In this document: positions 52,698-61,782 of the stretch, piece after piece
How the letters are laid out: every line of letters starts with the position of its first letter
How positions within the stretch are numbered: the stretch's first letter is position 1
DNA from: Thermodesulfobacteriota bacterium
Lineage (GTDB): Bacteria > Desulfobacterota > Thermodesulfobacteria > Thermodesulfobacteriales > Thermodesulfobacteriaceae
Reading direction: 5' to 3'
Length of the DNA stretch: 64,000 bases
Assembly (NCBI GenBank): GCA_013153525.1
Contig: JAADEG010000033.1
Location: 38,739 to 102,738 of the forward strand
Made by a program: the position numbers and the translations under genes
Notes under the pieces: generated by a model
Seen by the model: the letters and a program-made list of their open reading frames with translations, nothing else
Told to the model about the DNA's origin: nothing
Database searches by the model: none

Positions 52698-53187
52698 AAC
52701 TTGAAAATTTTTCTTTTAACTTTTTAGCTACTATAGAAGGGACTAAGTCTTCTACATTTCCTCCGAGTTTAGCTGCTTCTTTTATAATAGAAGAACTTAA
52801 AAATATCCACTTTAAGCTCGGTAATAAGAAAACTGTATCTATGTTATTTGATAGCTTTCTATTCATTAAAGCAAGTTGCATTTCGTATTCAAAGTCAGAT
52901 ACAGCTCTTAAACCCCTTACGATTACATTAGCTCCACACTTTTTAGCAAATTCTACGAGTAAACCCGAAAATATTGCGACTTCAACTCTATCTCCGTCTG
53001 AAAGCTCTTTTATAGCCTCTTTTACGAGATTTAATCTTTCTTCTTTAGTAAAAAGTGGCTTTTTAGCTGGATTTTCTCCAATTGCTACGATGACCTTGTC
53101 AAAAAGTTTTAAAGCTCTTTTTATTATGTCTAAGTGCCCATTGGTAATAGGATCAAATGTTCCTGGATATATAGCTACTTTTCCCAT
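52696..53187 (-). CDS. coaD: Phosphopantetheine adenylyltransferase
   Basis: CoaD makes dephospho-CoA in CoA synthesis. The 163-residue nucleotidyltransferase has the nucleotide motif PGTFDPITNGHLD, the NVIVRGLR segment and the C-terminal LSSSIIKEAAKLGG. Preceded by AAAGGAGG. The repeat-protein gene lies 10 bases upstream on the same strand. Confidence 0.97.
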   Translation of the reverse strand: MGKVAIYPGTFDPITNGHLDIIKRALKLFDKVIVAIGENPAKKPLFTKEERLNLVKEAIKELSDGDRVEVAIFSGLLVEFAKKCGANVIVRGLRAVSDFEYEMQLALMNRKLSNNIDTVFLLPSLKWIFLSSSIIKEAAKLGGNVEDLVPSIVAKKLKEKFSS

Positions 53188-53197
53188 ACATCCTCCT

Positions 53198-54637
53198 TTA
53201 TTTACAAAAGTTTATAAAGAGGACTTTACACACTTTGTGATTGTCAATTTTACCAAATCCTAAAAGACCATCCAAAATTTCAAAGTAATTAGTATTATGC
53301 TCAGGATCTTTAACTCTTCTAAACAAAAAAGCAACTTCAAAAACACTTCTTTTACCGATAGTTTCTTTAGTAATAAAACCCCATAAAATACTTAAATTAC
53401 TTTTGTCACCTTTTTTTTGAAACTCTATCAATTTTAAAAAAGGAAGGTAATTTTCTTCTACACCTCTGTTTCTAATAGGAATGATGTATGGAAAGTACCA
53501 ATGTTTTTCAGAGGTACCATTAAAATTGCTTCGCTCTTCCCAATAAATAAAAGGCCAAAGCTTTATTTGTTTCTTTACATAATTATTTGCGTAAATTTTG
53601 GTAAACTTAGAAAGTATCAAAAATCTAAAGTCTTTTTTTATAAAAAAGCTGTGTTTTTCTTTTATATAATCTCTGTTATAACATATAAAAGGCCACAAAA
53701 TACAATAATCCTTAGAATAAGGAGTGCGAGTATAAGTGTAAATAGGCCAAAACCTTATTGAGTTTATTTCTTCGCCTTTTATTCTTACGAAAATCGGCCA
53801 AGGAGCATCTATTTCTTCAGAATAAGGCTCTTTTTTCTTTATAAACTTAAAAAAAGGCCACAAAAATATCTGTTTTTCACAAAATCTACTCCTTTCTTTT
53901 GCGTAAAAAGGAAAAATTATTATTTTGTCAAAGGCGTTTTCTTCTTTACCTTTAGTATATTCTCTTATGTAAAAAGGCCACAAAAAAAATTCTTTTCTAA
54001 CGCTTCCTAACTGTATTTTTTCGTAAAAAGGGAAAAACTTAAATCCACTATAATTGGGATTAGAAGAGTGAATTATTCTTATTAAAGGCCACAAAATACT
54101 TGTAGCGTTGTAGTTTGGATATTCAACTTTAGTATAAATAGGCCACAAAAAAAATGTTATTTGTTTGGTTGCAAATTTTTCTTTAAATACTCCGTAAATT
54201 GGAAAAAGTCCTCCATAAGAACTACCTGATGAAGTGTGTCCCCAGAAAATTAAAAGTATGTTGTTGTAACTTTCGCTTTTTCCACCAAATGGATCAAACC
54301 TTTCGTGAAAAAATATTATAGGAACTATTCCAAAAAATCTTCTAAAAGGAGATACTTCGTACTTTCCAAGGGGGGACAAAAAAAATGCTTGTTTTTTGTT
54401 TGGATAAGTAATGGAAGTATATATAGGTCTTAAACTTAGTTTTTTAAACTTAGGTGTTTTTTTGTAAAGTACAAAAGGACCAAGAACTCTTAATTGAGTA
54501 GAACTTTTGCTCTTTGTGTAAACGAAAAAAGGCCAGAGATTTATTCTCGTTTCAAATTTATCCGAATACCCATATGCATTAGTTGAAACACTACATAAAA
54601 AAACAAAAATAACGAATCTGAAGAACAGAGCTTTCAT
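53198..54637 (-). CDS. Exported WPF-repeat protein of unknown function
   Basis: A 479-residue protein I cannot assign to a named family. It has a signal peptide (about 1-23) and then a chain of short repeats of 25-50 residues centred on (F/L)LWPF or WPIY, nine WP units in all, alternating with FPFYxK-type strands. The regular aromatic and charged alternation suggests an amphipathic beta structure such as a barrel or sheet at the outer membrane. A perfect sigma-70 promoter sits so close that the mRNA should be almost leaderless. It is probably co-transcribed with coaD. Coding is supported by repeat conservation at protein level. Confidence 0.68.
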   Translation of the reverse strand: MKALFFRFVIFVFLCSVSTNAYGYSDKFETRINLWPFFVYTKSKSSTQLRVLGPFVLYKKTPKFKKLSLRPIYTSITYPNKKQAFFLSPLGKYEVSPFRRFFGIVPIIFFHERFDPFGGKSESYNNILLIFWGHTSSGSSYGGLFPIYGVFKEKFATKQITFFLWPIYTKVEYPNYNATSILWPLIRIIHSSNPNYSGFKFFPFYEKIQLGSVRKEFFLWPFYIREYTKGKEENAFDKIIIFPFYAKERSRFCEKQIFLWPFFKFIKKKEPYSEEIDAPWPIFVRIKGEEINSIRFWPIYTYTRTPYSKDYCILWPFICYNRDYIKEKHSFFIKKDFRFLILSKFTKIYANNYVKKQIKLWPFIYWEERSNFNGTSEKHWYFPYIIPIRNRGVEENYLPFLKLIEFQKKGDKSNLSILWGFITKETIGKRSVFEVAFLFRRVKDPEHNTNYFEILDGLLGFGKIDNHKVCKVLFINFCK

Positions 54638-54647
54638 GACACCAAAA

Positions 54648-54676
54648 ATTATAGATTAATAATGTCATTGTGTCAA
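54648..54676 (-). promoter_or_regulatory. Perfect-consensus sigma-70 promoter of the WPF-repeat gene
   Basis: On the minus strand TTGACA, 17 bases, TATAAT: both boxes and the spacing are ideal. The -10 box ends 10 bases before the ATG at 54637, so the expected leader is about four bases with no ribosome site. Confidence 0.85.
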
Positions 54677-54710
54677 GGAGTACAGGGGGGTTTTAAAAAC
54701 CTGAAGGACT

Positions 54711-54746
54711 TAACCAAATTGGTTAATCAAAGTGGTTAAAAACCAA
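54711..54746 (+). promoter_or_regulatory. Putative activator-binding palindromes upstream of a sigma-54 promoter
   Basis: TTAACCA-N3-TGGTTAA is a perfect 7-bp inverted repeat; TGGTT-N3-AACCA follows 6 bases on. Together they sit 43-78 bases upstream of the -24 box, a normal place for an enhancer site of a sigma-54 activator, most likely the one encoded just downstream. Confidence 0.6.
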
Positions 54747-54788
54747 AGTGATTATTTTTATTCCCTTGATGTTTATTAGGTTTAATTT

Positions 54789-54805
54789 TGGCACAATAGT
54801 TGCTT
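54789..54805 (+). promoter_or_regulatory. Sigma-54 (RpoN) promoter
   Basis: TGGCAC-N5-TTGCTT is a full match to the -24/-12 consensus. It lies 35 bases upstream of the ATG of a sigma-54 activator gene, so the activator probably controls its own expression. Confidence 0.88.
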
Positions 54806-54840
54806 AAAAAAACAAAAAAAATTAAGGTTGAGGGTATAAT

Positions 54841-56292
54841 ATGAAGAAAAAGTACATCGTCCCCCCAGGATTAAAATATAAAGTACAAGAATTTATCGCT
54901 CATTATAAAGCATCAAAAGGATATCCTATAATTATATGCGGTGCTTCAGGAGTAGGTAAGTCTTTATTTTTACACATTTTTAAAAGACTTTACAGAAAAG
55001 AATATGGAGAAGATGTCCCAATTATTCAAGTTAATTGTGCTCATTTTGAAGGAGACTTAGCAAGGTCAGAACTTTTTGGTCACGAAAAAGGAGCTTTTAC
55101 TCATGCAATAAGAACTAAGGAAGGCTGGATAAAACAAGCCGATGGAGGGGTTTTAATTCTTGAAGAAATAGGAGAATTACCTTATTCTACACAAGCTAAA
55201 CTTTTGACCTTTATAGAAAACGGAGAGTTTCACAAAGTAGGTTCAACCTTTATTGAAAAGGCAAATGTACAAATAGTAGCAGCTACCAATAACGAAAAGT
55301 CCTTGAGAAAAGACTTTTTTTACAGATTTTTTCCTTTTTATGTACCTCCTATTTATCAAAGAAGAGAAGATGTTCTTTATTACTTAGCTTTTAAAGCTCC
55401 AGATGTAGTGAAAGAGCTTATGCCCTGGGAATTACTTATTTTGTTATCGTATAACTGGCCTGGAAATGTAAGAGAAATAGAAAGAATTGCAAAGATTTTA
55501 AAAAGACACAAAATACTTCAAAAAGAAATCTCTATAGATTCACTTGTAAAAGTTAAAACTTTCGTAAAAACTGATGTAGGTGATTTAAAAACTAATCTTG
55601 CATTTTTTAAAGCTTTTGTAAGAAGTGGTTTGAGTTTTATAGATAAAAGAGATTCTGAATTAAAACCTCACAAAATTTGTTCTCTTTATTCAGAGCTTAA
55701 AAAGTTTGGAATAAAAATTGAGTACTTAGAAACTTTATTAAATTCTTTTGGTTTAGGATTTTCCTTTTTTAATAATGACAAAGTTCTTAAAAAGTTTGAA
55801 AGTATTAATAAGTACCTTGAATATGACGAAGAACTTGATGTATTTTTCGTAAAAAAAGTTCCAATGTTTGAAAAGATTTACAAAGGATTTCAAAAATTTT
55901 GTGAAATATTTTCACAAGACGAGAAAACTTCTAAAGATGTTTTAGAAGTTTTAGAAAAAAACAACAACGGATTTAATTACACTAAAAGAAATTACGAAGA
56001 ACTTCAGCTCGTAGAAGATATCAAAAATTGGCAAAAGCAAAAGGCTTTAGAGAGTGAATTTTTTAACAACGGAAATGGAAACGGAAACGGGAATGGTAAT
56101 GGGAATGGTAACGGAAATGGAAAGTCTTCGTTTCCTTGGACATCGTTTACTAAGGACGAACTTTTAAAGAGATACTATCAAGAAATTTTAAAAGCAACTA
56201 ATGGTAATCAAAAGGAAGCCTCAAAAATAGCAGGTATGAATTACTCAACTTTTAGGGATCACTTAAAAAAATATTGTTTATTTCAAGGTTAA
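54841..56292 (+). CDS. Sigma-54-dependent activator-like AAA+ protein with unusual architecture
   Basis: A 483-residue protein. The AAA+ domain starts at the N-terminus (Walker A GASGVGKS at 34-41, sigma-54 contact loop GAFTHA at 84-89 instead of GAFTGA, Walker B VLILEEIGE near 104-112, Arg162 finger). There is no receiver, PAS or GAF domain in front. A central region of about 170 residues (about 235-405) matches nothing I know. A linker of eight or nine Gly-Asn repeats leads to a Fis-type helix-turn-helix at about 450-480 (NQKEASKIAGMNYSTFRDHL). A sigma-54 promoter and palindromes lie upstream. The end overlaps the convergent RND gene by 4 bases. Confidence 0.87.
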   Translation: MKKKYIVPPGLKYKVQEFIAHYKASKGYPIIICGASGVGKSLFLHIFKRLYRKEYGEDVPIIQVNCAHFEGDLARSELFGHEKGAFTHAIRTKEGWIKQADGGVLILEEIGELPYSTQAKLLTFIENGEFHKVGSTFIEKANVQIVAATNNEKSLRKDFFYRFFPFYVPPIYQRREDVLYYLAFKAPDVVKELMPWELLILLSYNWPGNVREIERIAKILKRHKILQKEISIDSLVKVKTFVKTDVGDLKTNLAFFKAFVRSGLSFIDKRDSELKPHKICSLYSELKKFGIKIEYLETLLNSFGLGFSFFNNDKVLKKFESINKYLEYDEELDVFFVKKVPMFEKIYKGFQKFCEIFSQDEKTSKDVLEVLEKNNNGFNYTKRNYEELQLVEDIKNWQKQKALESEFFNNGNGNGNGNGNGNGNGNGKSSFPWTSFTKDELLKRYYQEILKATNGNQKEASKIAGMNYSTFRDHLKKYCLFQG

Positions 56293-59200
56293 CCCCTTTT
56301 TAGTTTTTCAAGTAAGTAATAAAATAAAGGTACATAAACCAAAGTTAAAAATGTTCCTACTATAAGTCCACCTATTGCTACTACTGCAAGTGGAGAGAGT
56401 CTTTCAAGCCCAATTGCGTATTCTGCTGCAATAGGAATCATACCCGTAATCGTAGCAAAAGCAGTCATTAAAATTGGTCTTGTCCTTGCTCTTATTGAGC
56501 TTTCTATAGCAGTAATTATGTCTTCACCCTTAGCTCTTGCCTTTTCAATAAAATCTATTAGCAATATAGAGTTGTTTACCACCACTCCAGATAACAGAAT
56601 CATTCCCATCATAGCAGGCATACAAAAGTGCTTGTCAGCTATTAAAATTCCCCAAATTGCTCCTATAAGTGCAAGGGGAATTGCTATCATAATAGTAAGA
56701 GGATGTTTAAAGGACTTAAATGTAGGAACGAGAGAAAAGTACAGTAAAATTAAAGAAATGATTAGAGCATTTTTTAACCTACCAAAAGACTCTTTCATGT
56801 GCTTTGCTTCACCTTCAAAAGAAAGCTTAACTCCAGGAGGAAGGTGTACACTTTTAAGCACCTCTTTGATCTGTGAATTGATGTGACTTATAGCTGCAGT
56901 TCTTCTGTAGGCAAGTACATCTATAACAGGTGAAAGGTTTTGTCTCACGATTAAGCTTCTAACGAACTTAATTTTTATTTCTGCTAACCTGTTTAAAGGA
57001 ACCTCTCCTTTTTTGGTAAGAACCGGAAAGTTGTAAAGGTCTTTTTCGTAAGCCCTTTGATAAATTGGAAGCCTTACTTTAATCAAGTAAGGAGTTTCTT
57101 CTGGTACATACCAGAAGGATGCTGGAATACCTGAAAATGCTGCTGAAAGCTGTTTACTTAATGCCTCAGGAGTTAATCCGTAATTTAACAATTGAACGAG
57201 TTTTGGTTTGATAATTAGCTCCTCCCTATCAAAGTCCCAGCTGTGAGTTATACCTACGAGACCAGGAACTTTGTAAAGCACTTTTTCTACTTTTAAAGCA
57301 AAGTGGTGTAAAACTTTTGGATTTTTTCCTGAAAGCATCAAGTCTATAGGTGCAGTAATAGACGATAAAGGCGTTGCTCCGAATTCAAAGATGTTTATGC
57401 TTTTTAAACCAGGAATTTTTGCAAGTTTTTGATAAAGCTCGTCTTCTATTTGCCAGATCGTCTTTTTTCTGTGAAATCTATCAACTATGTGAACCGTAAT
57501 AATTCCTTGATAAGGACTTCTATCCACTCCAAAACTTATAACTCCAGGCTCTGAACCAAGTACTGTATCCATGTATTTAAAACCTTTTTCTTTTTTGATG
57601 ATGTTCTCCATAAGACGAATTACCTTTTCAGCCTTTTCTACAGGTGTATTAGGAGTTATTTCAAAAGAAACCTTTATTATTCCCGTGTCCATAGGTGGCA
57701 TTAGGTCTCTACCTACGAGTGGCATGATAACTTTGATACTTATCATAAGAAGTAGAAACGCTGAAATCAACAAAACAGGAGTGTACCTCGTGCCAAACTT
57801 AAACAAAGATACATAAAAGTCCTGAAACCTTTTCAGAAACTTTTCGGTAAAGTTAAACAGAATTTTTTCAAAACGATTTGATTCCTCAGACTTTATAACA
57901 TAAGGAGCAAGTAAAGGGATAACAGTAATAGAAACTACATAAGACGCACACAGAGCAAAAATTAAAGTCGTTCCAAGAGGGCGGAGAATCTTTTGCGTAT
58001 AACCTCCAATAAACAAAATAGGAATTAAAACTATAACAGTGGTAAGAGTGCCTGATAGGTCTGCAAGCATTATTTCTTCTGTTCCTGTTATACCAGCTCT
58101 TTTAGGAGGAATTCCAAGGACTCTGATGTGTCTTTCTATGTTTTCTGCAACCACTATAGAATCGTCAACGAGAAGCCCTACTGCAAGAATTACCGCTGTC
58201 ATAGTGACTATGTCAAGCTCCATGTTAAAAAGCTTCATAAGGAAAAAGGTTAAAAAGTAAGTAAAAGGGATAGATATTGCAGCAAGAAGAGTTGCCCGAA
58301 TTCTTGCGAGAAAAACGAAAATTACCAATACAGTAAGAATAATAGCATCTCTAAGAGCTCCTATAAGGTTAGAAACAGAGGTTTTTATTATGTTTTCCTG
58401 AGTATCAACTATTTGAAATTTTAGCTGAGGATACTCTTTTTTAAGTCTTTTAAGAATTTGTTTAGCAGAAGAAATCGCAGACATTACGCTTTCTGTTGGA
58501 CTTCTAAGAATGTTTATTGCAATAGCAGGAATTCCGTTTCCGTGAAAAAGACTTACTCTGTCTTGATGAGAAACTCTTATTTTTGCTATGTCACCAAGGT
58601 GAATAATTTCTCCAGACTTTAAAGGAATCACGAGATTTTTTAGTTCTTCAGGATGTATAATTTCTCCTTTTATTTTTATAAAAAGCTCGTTTTTACTTGA
58701 TCTTATAACTCCTGAAGGAAGATCCTTATTTTCTGCGTAAATTATACTTGCCACCTCTGGAAAAGATAAGTGATACCTGGTAAGAGCATCCTTACTTATT
58801 TCTATTAGTACTTCTGGAGTATATCCTCCAAATACTTCTGCATCTCCAATTTTAGGAGACTTTAAAAATTCAGTTTTAATGTATTGTGAAGCTATTCTTC
58901 TTACCTGAGAAAGGGTTAAATTTGAGCCTGGTTTTGGGCTTATTGCAATCGTCATAACCGGGTTCGTGGCATCGCTCACCTTAAATATTCTTGGAGGCAG
59001 AAGCCCTTTGGGAAGCGAACTCCTTATCTTGTCTATAGCAGAAGAAACATCTATTTCCGCCTCTGAAAGCTTTTTACCGTAATCAAATTCCACAGAGACT
59101 ACGGTTACTCCGTCTCTTGAGGCACTTTTTATCTTTCTTACCATTGAAAGAGTGGAAAGCTCTTTTTCAACGGGAATAGCCACTTCTCTTTGCATGTCTT

Positions 59201-59369
59201 CTGCAGATGCTCCAGGAAGCTGAAATACTACGACTATTTTTGGATAATTTGCGTCTGGAAAAAAGTTTAAAGGTAATTCTTTAAAACTTATAATCCCAAG
59301 TACCACTCCAAGTAGTATTAAAGAAATTATAAGATGAGGTTGTCTTAGGTATCTTTCTACTAAACTCAT
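56289..59369 (-). CDS. RND-family efflux transporter (AcrB/HAE-like)
   Basis: Inner-membrane proton-driven efflux pump of 1026 residues with the usual twelve membrane helices and two large periplasmic loops. Helix 4 carries the proton-relay pair in GLLVDDSIVVAENIERH; the N-terminal FPDANYPKIVV and the second-half GVVVNNSILLIDF are typical. The double Asp favours the hydrophobic-compound (HAE) class over metal pumps, but the substrate cannot be named. It overlaps the adaptor gene by 4 bases and ends in a 4-base convergent overlap with the activator gene. Confidence 0.94.
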   Translation of the reverse strand: MSLVERYLRQPHLIISLILLGVVLGIISFKELPLNFFPDANYPKIVVVFQLPGASAEDMQREVAIPVEKELSTLSMVRKIKSASRDGVTVVSVEFDYGKKLSEAEIDVSSAIDKIRSSLPKGLLPPRIFKVSDATNPVMTIAISPKPGSNLTLSQVRRIASQYIKTEFLKSPKIGDAEVFGGYTPEVLIEISKDALTRYHLSFPEVASIIYAENKDLPSGVIRSSKNELFIKIKGEIIHPEELKNLVIPLKSGEIIHLGDIAKIRVSHQDRVSLFHGNGIPAIAINILRSPTESVMSAISSAKQILKRLKKEYPQLKFQIVDTQENIIKTSVSNLIGALRDAIILTVLVIFVFLARIRATLLAAISIPFTYFLTFFLMKLFNMELDIVTMTAVILAVGLLVDDSIVVAENIERHIRVLGIPPKRAGITGTEEIMLADLSGTLTTVIVLIPILFIGGYTQKILRPLGTTLIFALCASYVVSITVIPLLAPYVIKSEESNRFEKILFNFTEKFLKRFQDFYVSLFKFGTRYTPVLLISAFLLLMISIKVIMPLVGRDLMPPMDTGIIKVSFEITPNTPVEKAEKVIRLMENIIKKEKGFKYMDTVLGSEPGVISFGVDRSPYQGIITVHIVDRFHRKKTIWQIEDELYQKLAKIPGLKSINIFEFGATPLSSITAPIDLMLSGKNPKVLHHFALKVEKVLYKVPGLVGITHSWDFDREELIIKPKLVQLLNYGLTPEALSKQLSAAFSGIPASFWYVPEETPYLIKVRLPIYQRAYEKDLYNFPVLTKKGEVPLNRLAEIKIKFVRSLIVRQNLSPVIDVLAYRRTAAISHINSQIKEVLKSVHLPPGVKLSFEGEAKHMKESFGRLKNALIISLILLYFSLVPTFKSFKHPLTIMIAIPLALIGAIWGILIADKHFCMPAMMGMILLSGVVVNNSILLIDFIEKARAKGEDIITAIESSIRARTRPILMTAFATITGMIPIAAEYAIGLERLSPLAVVAIGGLIVGTFLTLVYVPLFYYLLEKLKRG

Positions 59370-60475
59370 AGGCTTTTTCCTTTATCGTTAAATATTTCTA
59401 CCTTTTCTCCTGAGTAAAGCCTCAGCAAAAGCCCTGGATCTCCTATGACCACTTTATCTCCGACTCTCAAGTTTCCTTTTGCTACGAATAAATCTTTGTT
59501 TATACCAAGGACCTTTAAAGGAACGAATTTAAGGATTTTATTGCAGACCACGAATACACCAGGTACTTTGCCTCTTATTAGGGCTTTTACAGGAATTATA
59601 AATCCCTTAAGTTTTTTTATAACTATGTCCAAACCTATTATAGTGCCTGAAGGCAGGTTAAAGGGTGACTTTTTACACAGGATTTCTACTTGAGAAAGTC
59701 CACTTTTGTCAACAGAAGGATAAACTTTTGAAACTTTTAACTTGAGTTTTTCACCTTTAAATACAGCAAAAACCTCTGTACCAGGATGTATAAATACTAA
59801 CTTTTCTTGGGGTATGCTTGCGATTATTTTGTATCCTTTGGAAGGATTTTCAACTTTTAAAATGGGCATCCCTGGAGCAACGAAGTCTCCTTTTTGCTTA
59901 AACTTTTTGGTTATTATTCCTGAAAAAGGAGCTCTTATGTTTGCGTATATAAGGTCGTTGACGAGTTGACTTAACTTTGCCTTTAAGCCTTCAAGTCTTG
60001 CTTTTGCCATTTCGTAAGCGAGTTTTGAGTTGTCAAAGGCTTCTTGAGAAATTACCTCGTGCTTTAACAAAAATTCGTTTCTCTCCATTATCTTTTTCTT
60101 TACTTCTACTTCCTCCTGTACTGCAAATATTTGAGCCTTTATAGAGTCTATTTCGTTACGAATGCGACTGTCGTCAATTTTAACTATCACTTCTCCTTCT
60201 TTAACTTTATCACCTTCTGACTTTGGCAAATAAGTGATGTAACCTGAGAGCTTCGTTGAGATTACAACTTCATCTCTTGGAAGAATTATCCCTGAATAGT
60301 GCTCGGTTATAGTTAATGTTCCTTTTTTAACAGGAGCTACTCTTACCATTACCTTGGGTTTTTCAGGAAGGGGAATTTTTTGTAACTCCTGTTTCTTTTT
60401 CTTAACGAGAAAAATACCGGTAATTACCAAGGTTATTATTACGATAGCTCCTAAAAGTAGTTTTAATTTTTTCAT
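59366..60475 (-). CDS. RND periplasmic adaptor (membrane fusion protein)
   Basis: A 369-residue adaptor that bridges the RND pump and the TolC-like channel. It has an N-terminal membrane anchor (about 5-24), the first half of a biotinyl-lipoyl fold (GYITYLPKSEGDKVKEGEVIVKIDD), a coiled-coil hairpin (about 115-165), the second lipoyl half (IRAPFSGIITKKFKQKGDFV) and beta-barrel domains. It overlaps both neighbours by 4 bases, so the stoichiometric units are translated together. Confidence 0.94.
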   Translation of the reverse strand: MKKLKLLLGAIVIITLVITGIFLVKKKKQELQKIPLPEKPKVMVRVAPVKKGTLTITEHYSGIILPRDEVVISTKLSGYITYLPKSEGDKVKEGEVIVKIDDSRIRNEIDSIKAQIFAVQEEVEVKKKIMERNEFLLKHEVISQEAFDNSKLAYEMAKARLEGLKAKLSQLVNDLIYANIRAPFSGIITKKFKQKGDFVAPGMPILKVENPSKGYKIIASIPQEKLVFIHPGTEVFAVFKGEKLKLKVSKVYPSVDKSGLSQVEILCKKSPFNLPSGTIIGLDIVIKKLKGFIIPVKALIRGKVPGVFVVCNKILKFVPLKVLGINKDLFVAKGNLRVGDKVVIGDPGLLLRLYSGEKVEIFNDKGKSL

Positions 60476-61782
60476 GGCTTTAACCCTTGTGTATTTAGTA
60501 TTTGGGCTGTTTGTAGTTGATAATTTATTAAAGCCTTTTTAAGTTCAAACTCTGCTTTCAAAAGTGCAAGTTCAGCCTTAAGCCACCTTTGATGCGAATC
60601 TGTAACATCCATCACAGAACCTACACCTTTGTTGTACTTTAAAACCTCTTTTAAGTAAGCTTCTTTTGCAAACCTAATCTCGGATTCGTAAAGCTTTATG
60701 TTAGACATAGCAGTTTTTATTTCTGTAATAGCAGACATAACAGACTGTTTAGCCTTAAGCATAACTGCGTTTAAATAGCTTTTTGCTGATAAAAGCTCTT
60801 CTTTTTTCTGAAGGAGGGTGTAGATTCTTTCTCCTGAAGAAAATATGTTAAACTTTAAACCAATTCCAAAGCTCCACATCTCTTTTTGATCGTGAAAACC
60901 AGAGTCAAATCTTTGTCCATAGGAACCGAATATGTACAATCTGGGTAGAAAAGCGCTTTTTGCAAGCTTTATTTCTGTTTCTGACTTTTTAATCCTTAAA
61001 AAAGCAAGTTTAACATCGGGTCTTTTTAGTAAAAAGAGATTATTATTTTTGAAATTAGTGTTTAAGTTCGTCTTAAGAGAGCCTTTAACTTTGAAATCCA
61101 AAGAGTTAAGACCTATTATAATGGCAAGGAGCTTTTTAGAAAGTTCTAACTGGTAAGAGACTTTGTTTACCAAAGCCTCTTCTTCTTTAAGTAAAGTATC
61201 AAAGTGTAACAAGTCTAAGTAGGGTGCTTTGCCAGCTTTATACCTTAAAAAAGCAAGATCTCTTTCTTTCTTAAGTTCTTTCAGGAGAGTAATTTCTTTA
61301 GCTTTGGTGCTTTCTAAGTAAATTATCTGGAAGTACAAGGTTTTAACCGTGGCTACGAGGTCTTCCTTGGTTTTGAATAATTCGGTCTTCGTGAGAAGGC
61401 TTTCTAAATTGCTCAACTTTACTTTTTCTGAAAGGCTTCCGCCTTGATAAACAGGAAAAGAAAAAATTAAGTTCCAAGAATAAAGATCTTGAGTAAAAGG
61501 TGGAAACTTACCAGGCTGAGAGATGGGATAAAGGGTTATAGGTTCGCTATACCTCTGAGCCTGGGCTTCAAAGTCTATTTTTATCCATCTTTTAGTTTTT
61601 ATAGCTTTCTTTTTATAAGACAGAGAAATAAGCTTGTATTGTAGGGACTTTAAGGCAGGATAATTTTTCAAAGCAAGCTTAACAGCCTCTGAAAGGGTTA
61701 AAATTCTTGCTTTAGCATGGGAAAAAATGCAAAAGTAAATAAAAATCGTTAAACAAATTATTTTTAAGTGTCTCCTTTGCAT
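60472..61782 (-). CDS. TolC-family outer-membrane efflux channel
   Basis: A 436-residue TolC-like protein. It has a signal peptide (about 1-25) and two repeats of long helices that build the periplasmic tunnel, with LTLSEAVKLALKNYPAL in repeat one and RPDVKLAFLRIKKSETEIKLAKSAFLP opening repeat two. It completes the tripartite pump with the adaptor and RND genes. It overlaps the tetR stop by 19 bases and the adaptor start by 4. Confidence 0.93.
   Translation of the reverse strand: MQRRHLKIICLTIFIYFCIFSHAKARILTLSEAVKLALKNYPALKSLQYKLISLSYKKKAIKTKRWIKIDFEAQAQRYSEPITLYPISQPGKFPPFTQDLYSWNLIFSFPVYQGGSLSEKVKLSNLESLLTKTELFKTKEDLVATVKTLYFQIIYLESTKAKEITLLKELKKERDLAFLRYKAGKAPYLDLLHFDTLLKEEEALVNKVSYQLELSKKLLAIIIGLNSLDFKVKGSLKTNLNTNFKNNNLFLLKRPDVKLAFLRIKKSETEIKLAKSAFLPRLYIFGSYGQRFDSGFHDQKEMWSFGIGLKFNIFSSGERIYTLLQKKEELLSAKSYLNAVMLKAKQSVMSAITEIKTAMSNIKLYESEIRFAKEAYLKEVLKYNKGVGSVMDVTDSHQRWLKAELALLKAEFELKKALINYQLQTAQILNTQGLKP

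Noticed and set aside
53690-54150. Regularly recurring GGCCACAAAA strings that could suggest a CRISPR array or regulatory repeats
   Set aside because: They lie within one long minus-strand reading frame, recur at uneven distances and encode the same WP motif. There are no spacer-like intervals of constant length.
56069-56124. GGAAAC/GGTAAT hexamer tract as a phase-variable microsatellite
   Set aside because: The repeat unit is a multiple of three, the synonymous codons are mixed and the frame stays open, so length change would not switch the gene. It is better seen as a protein linker.
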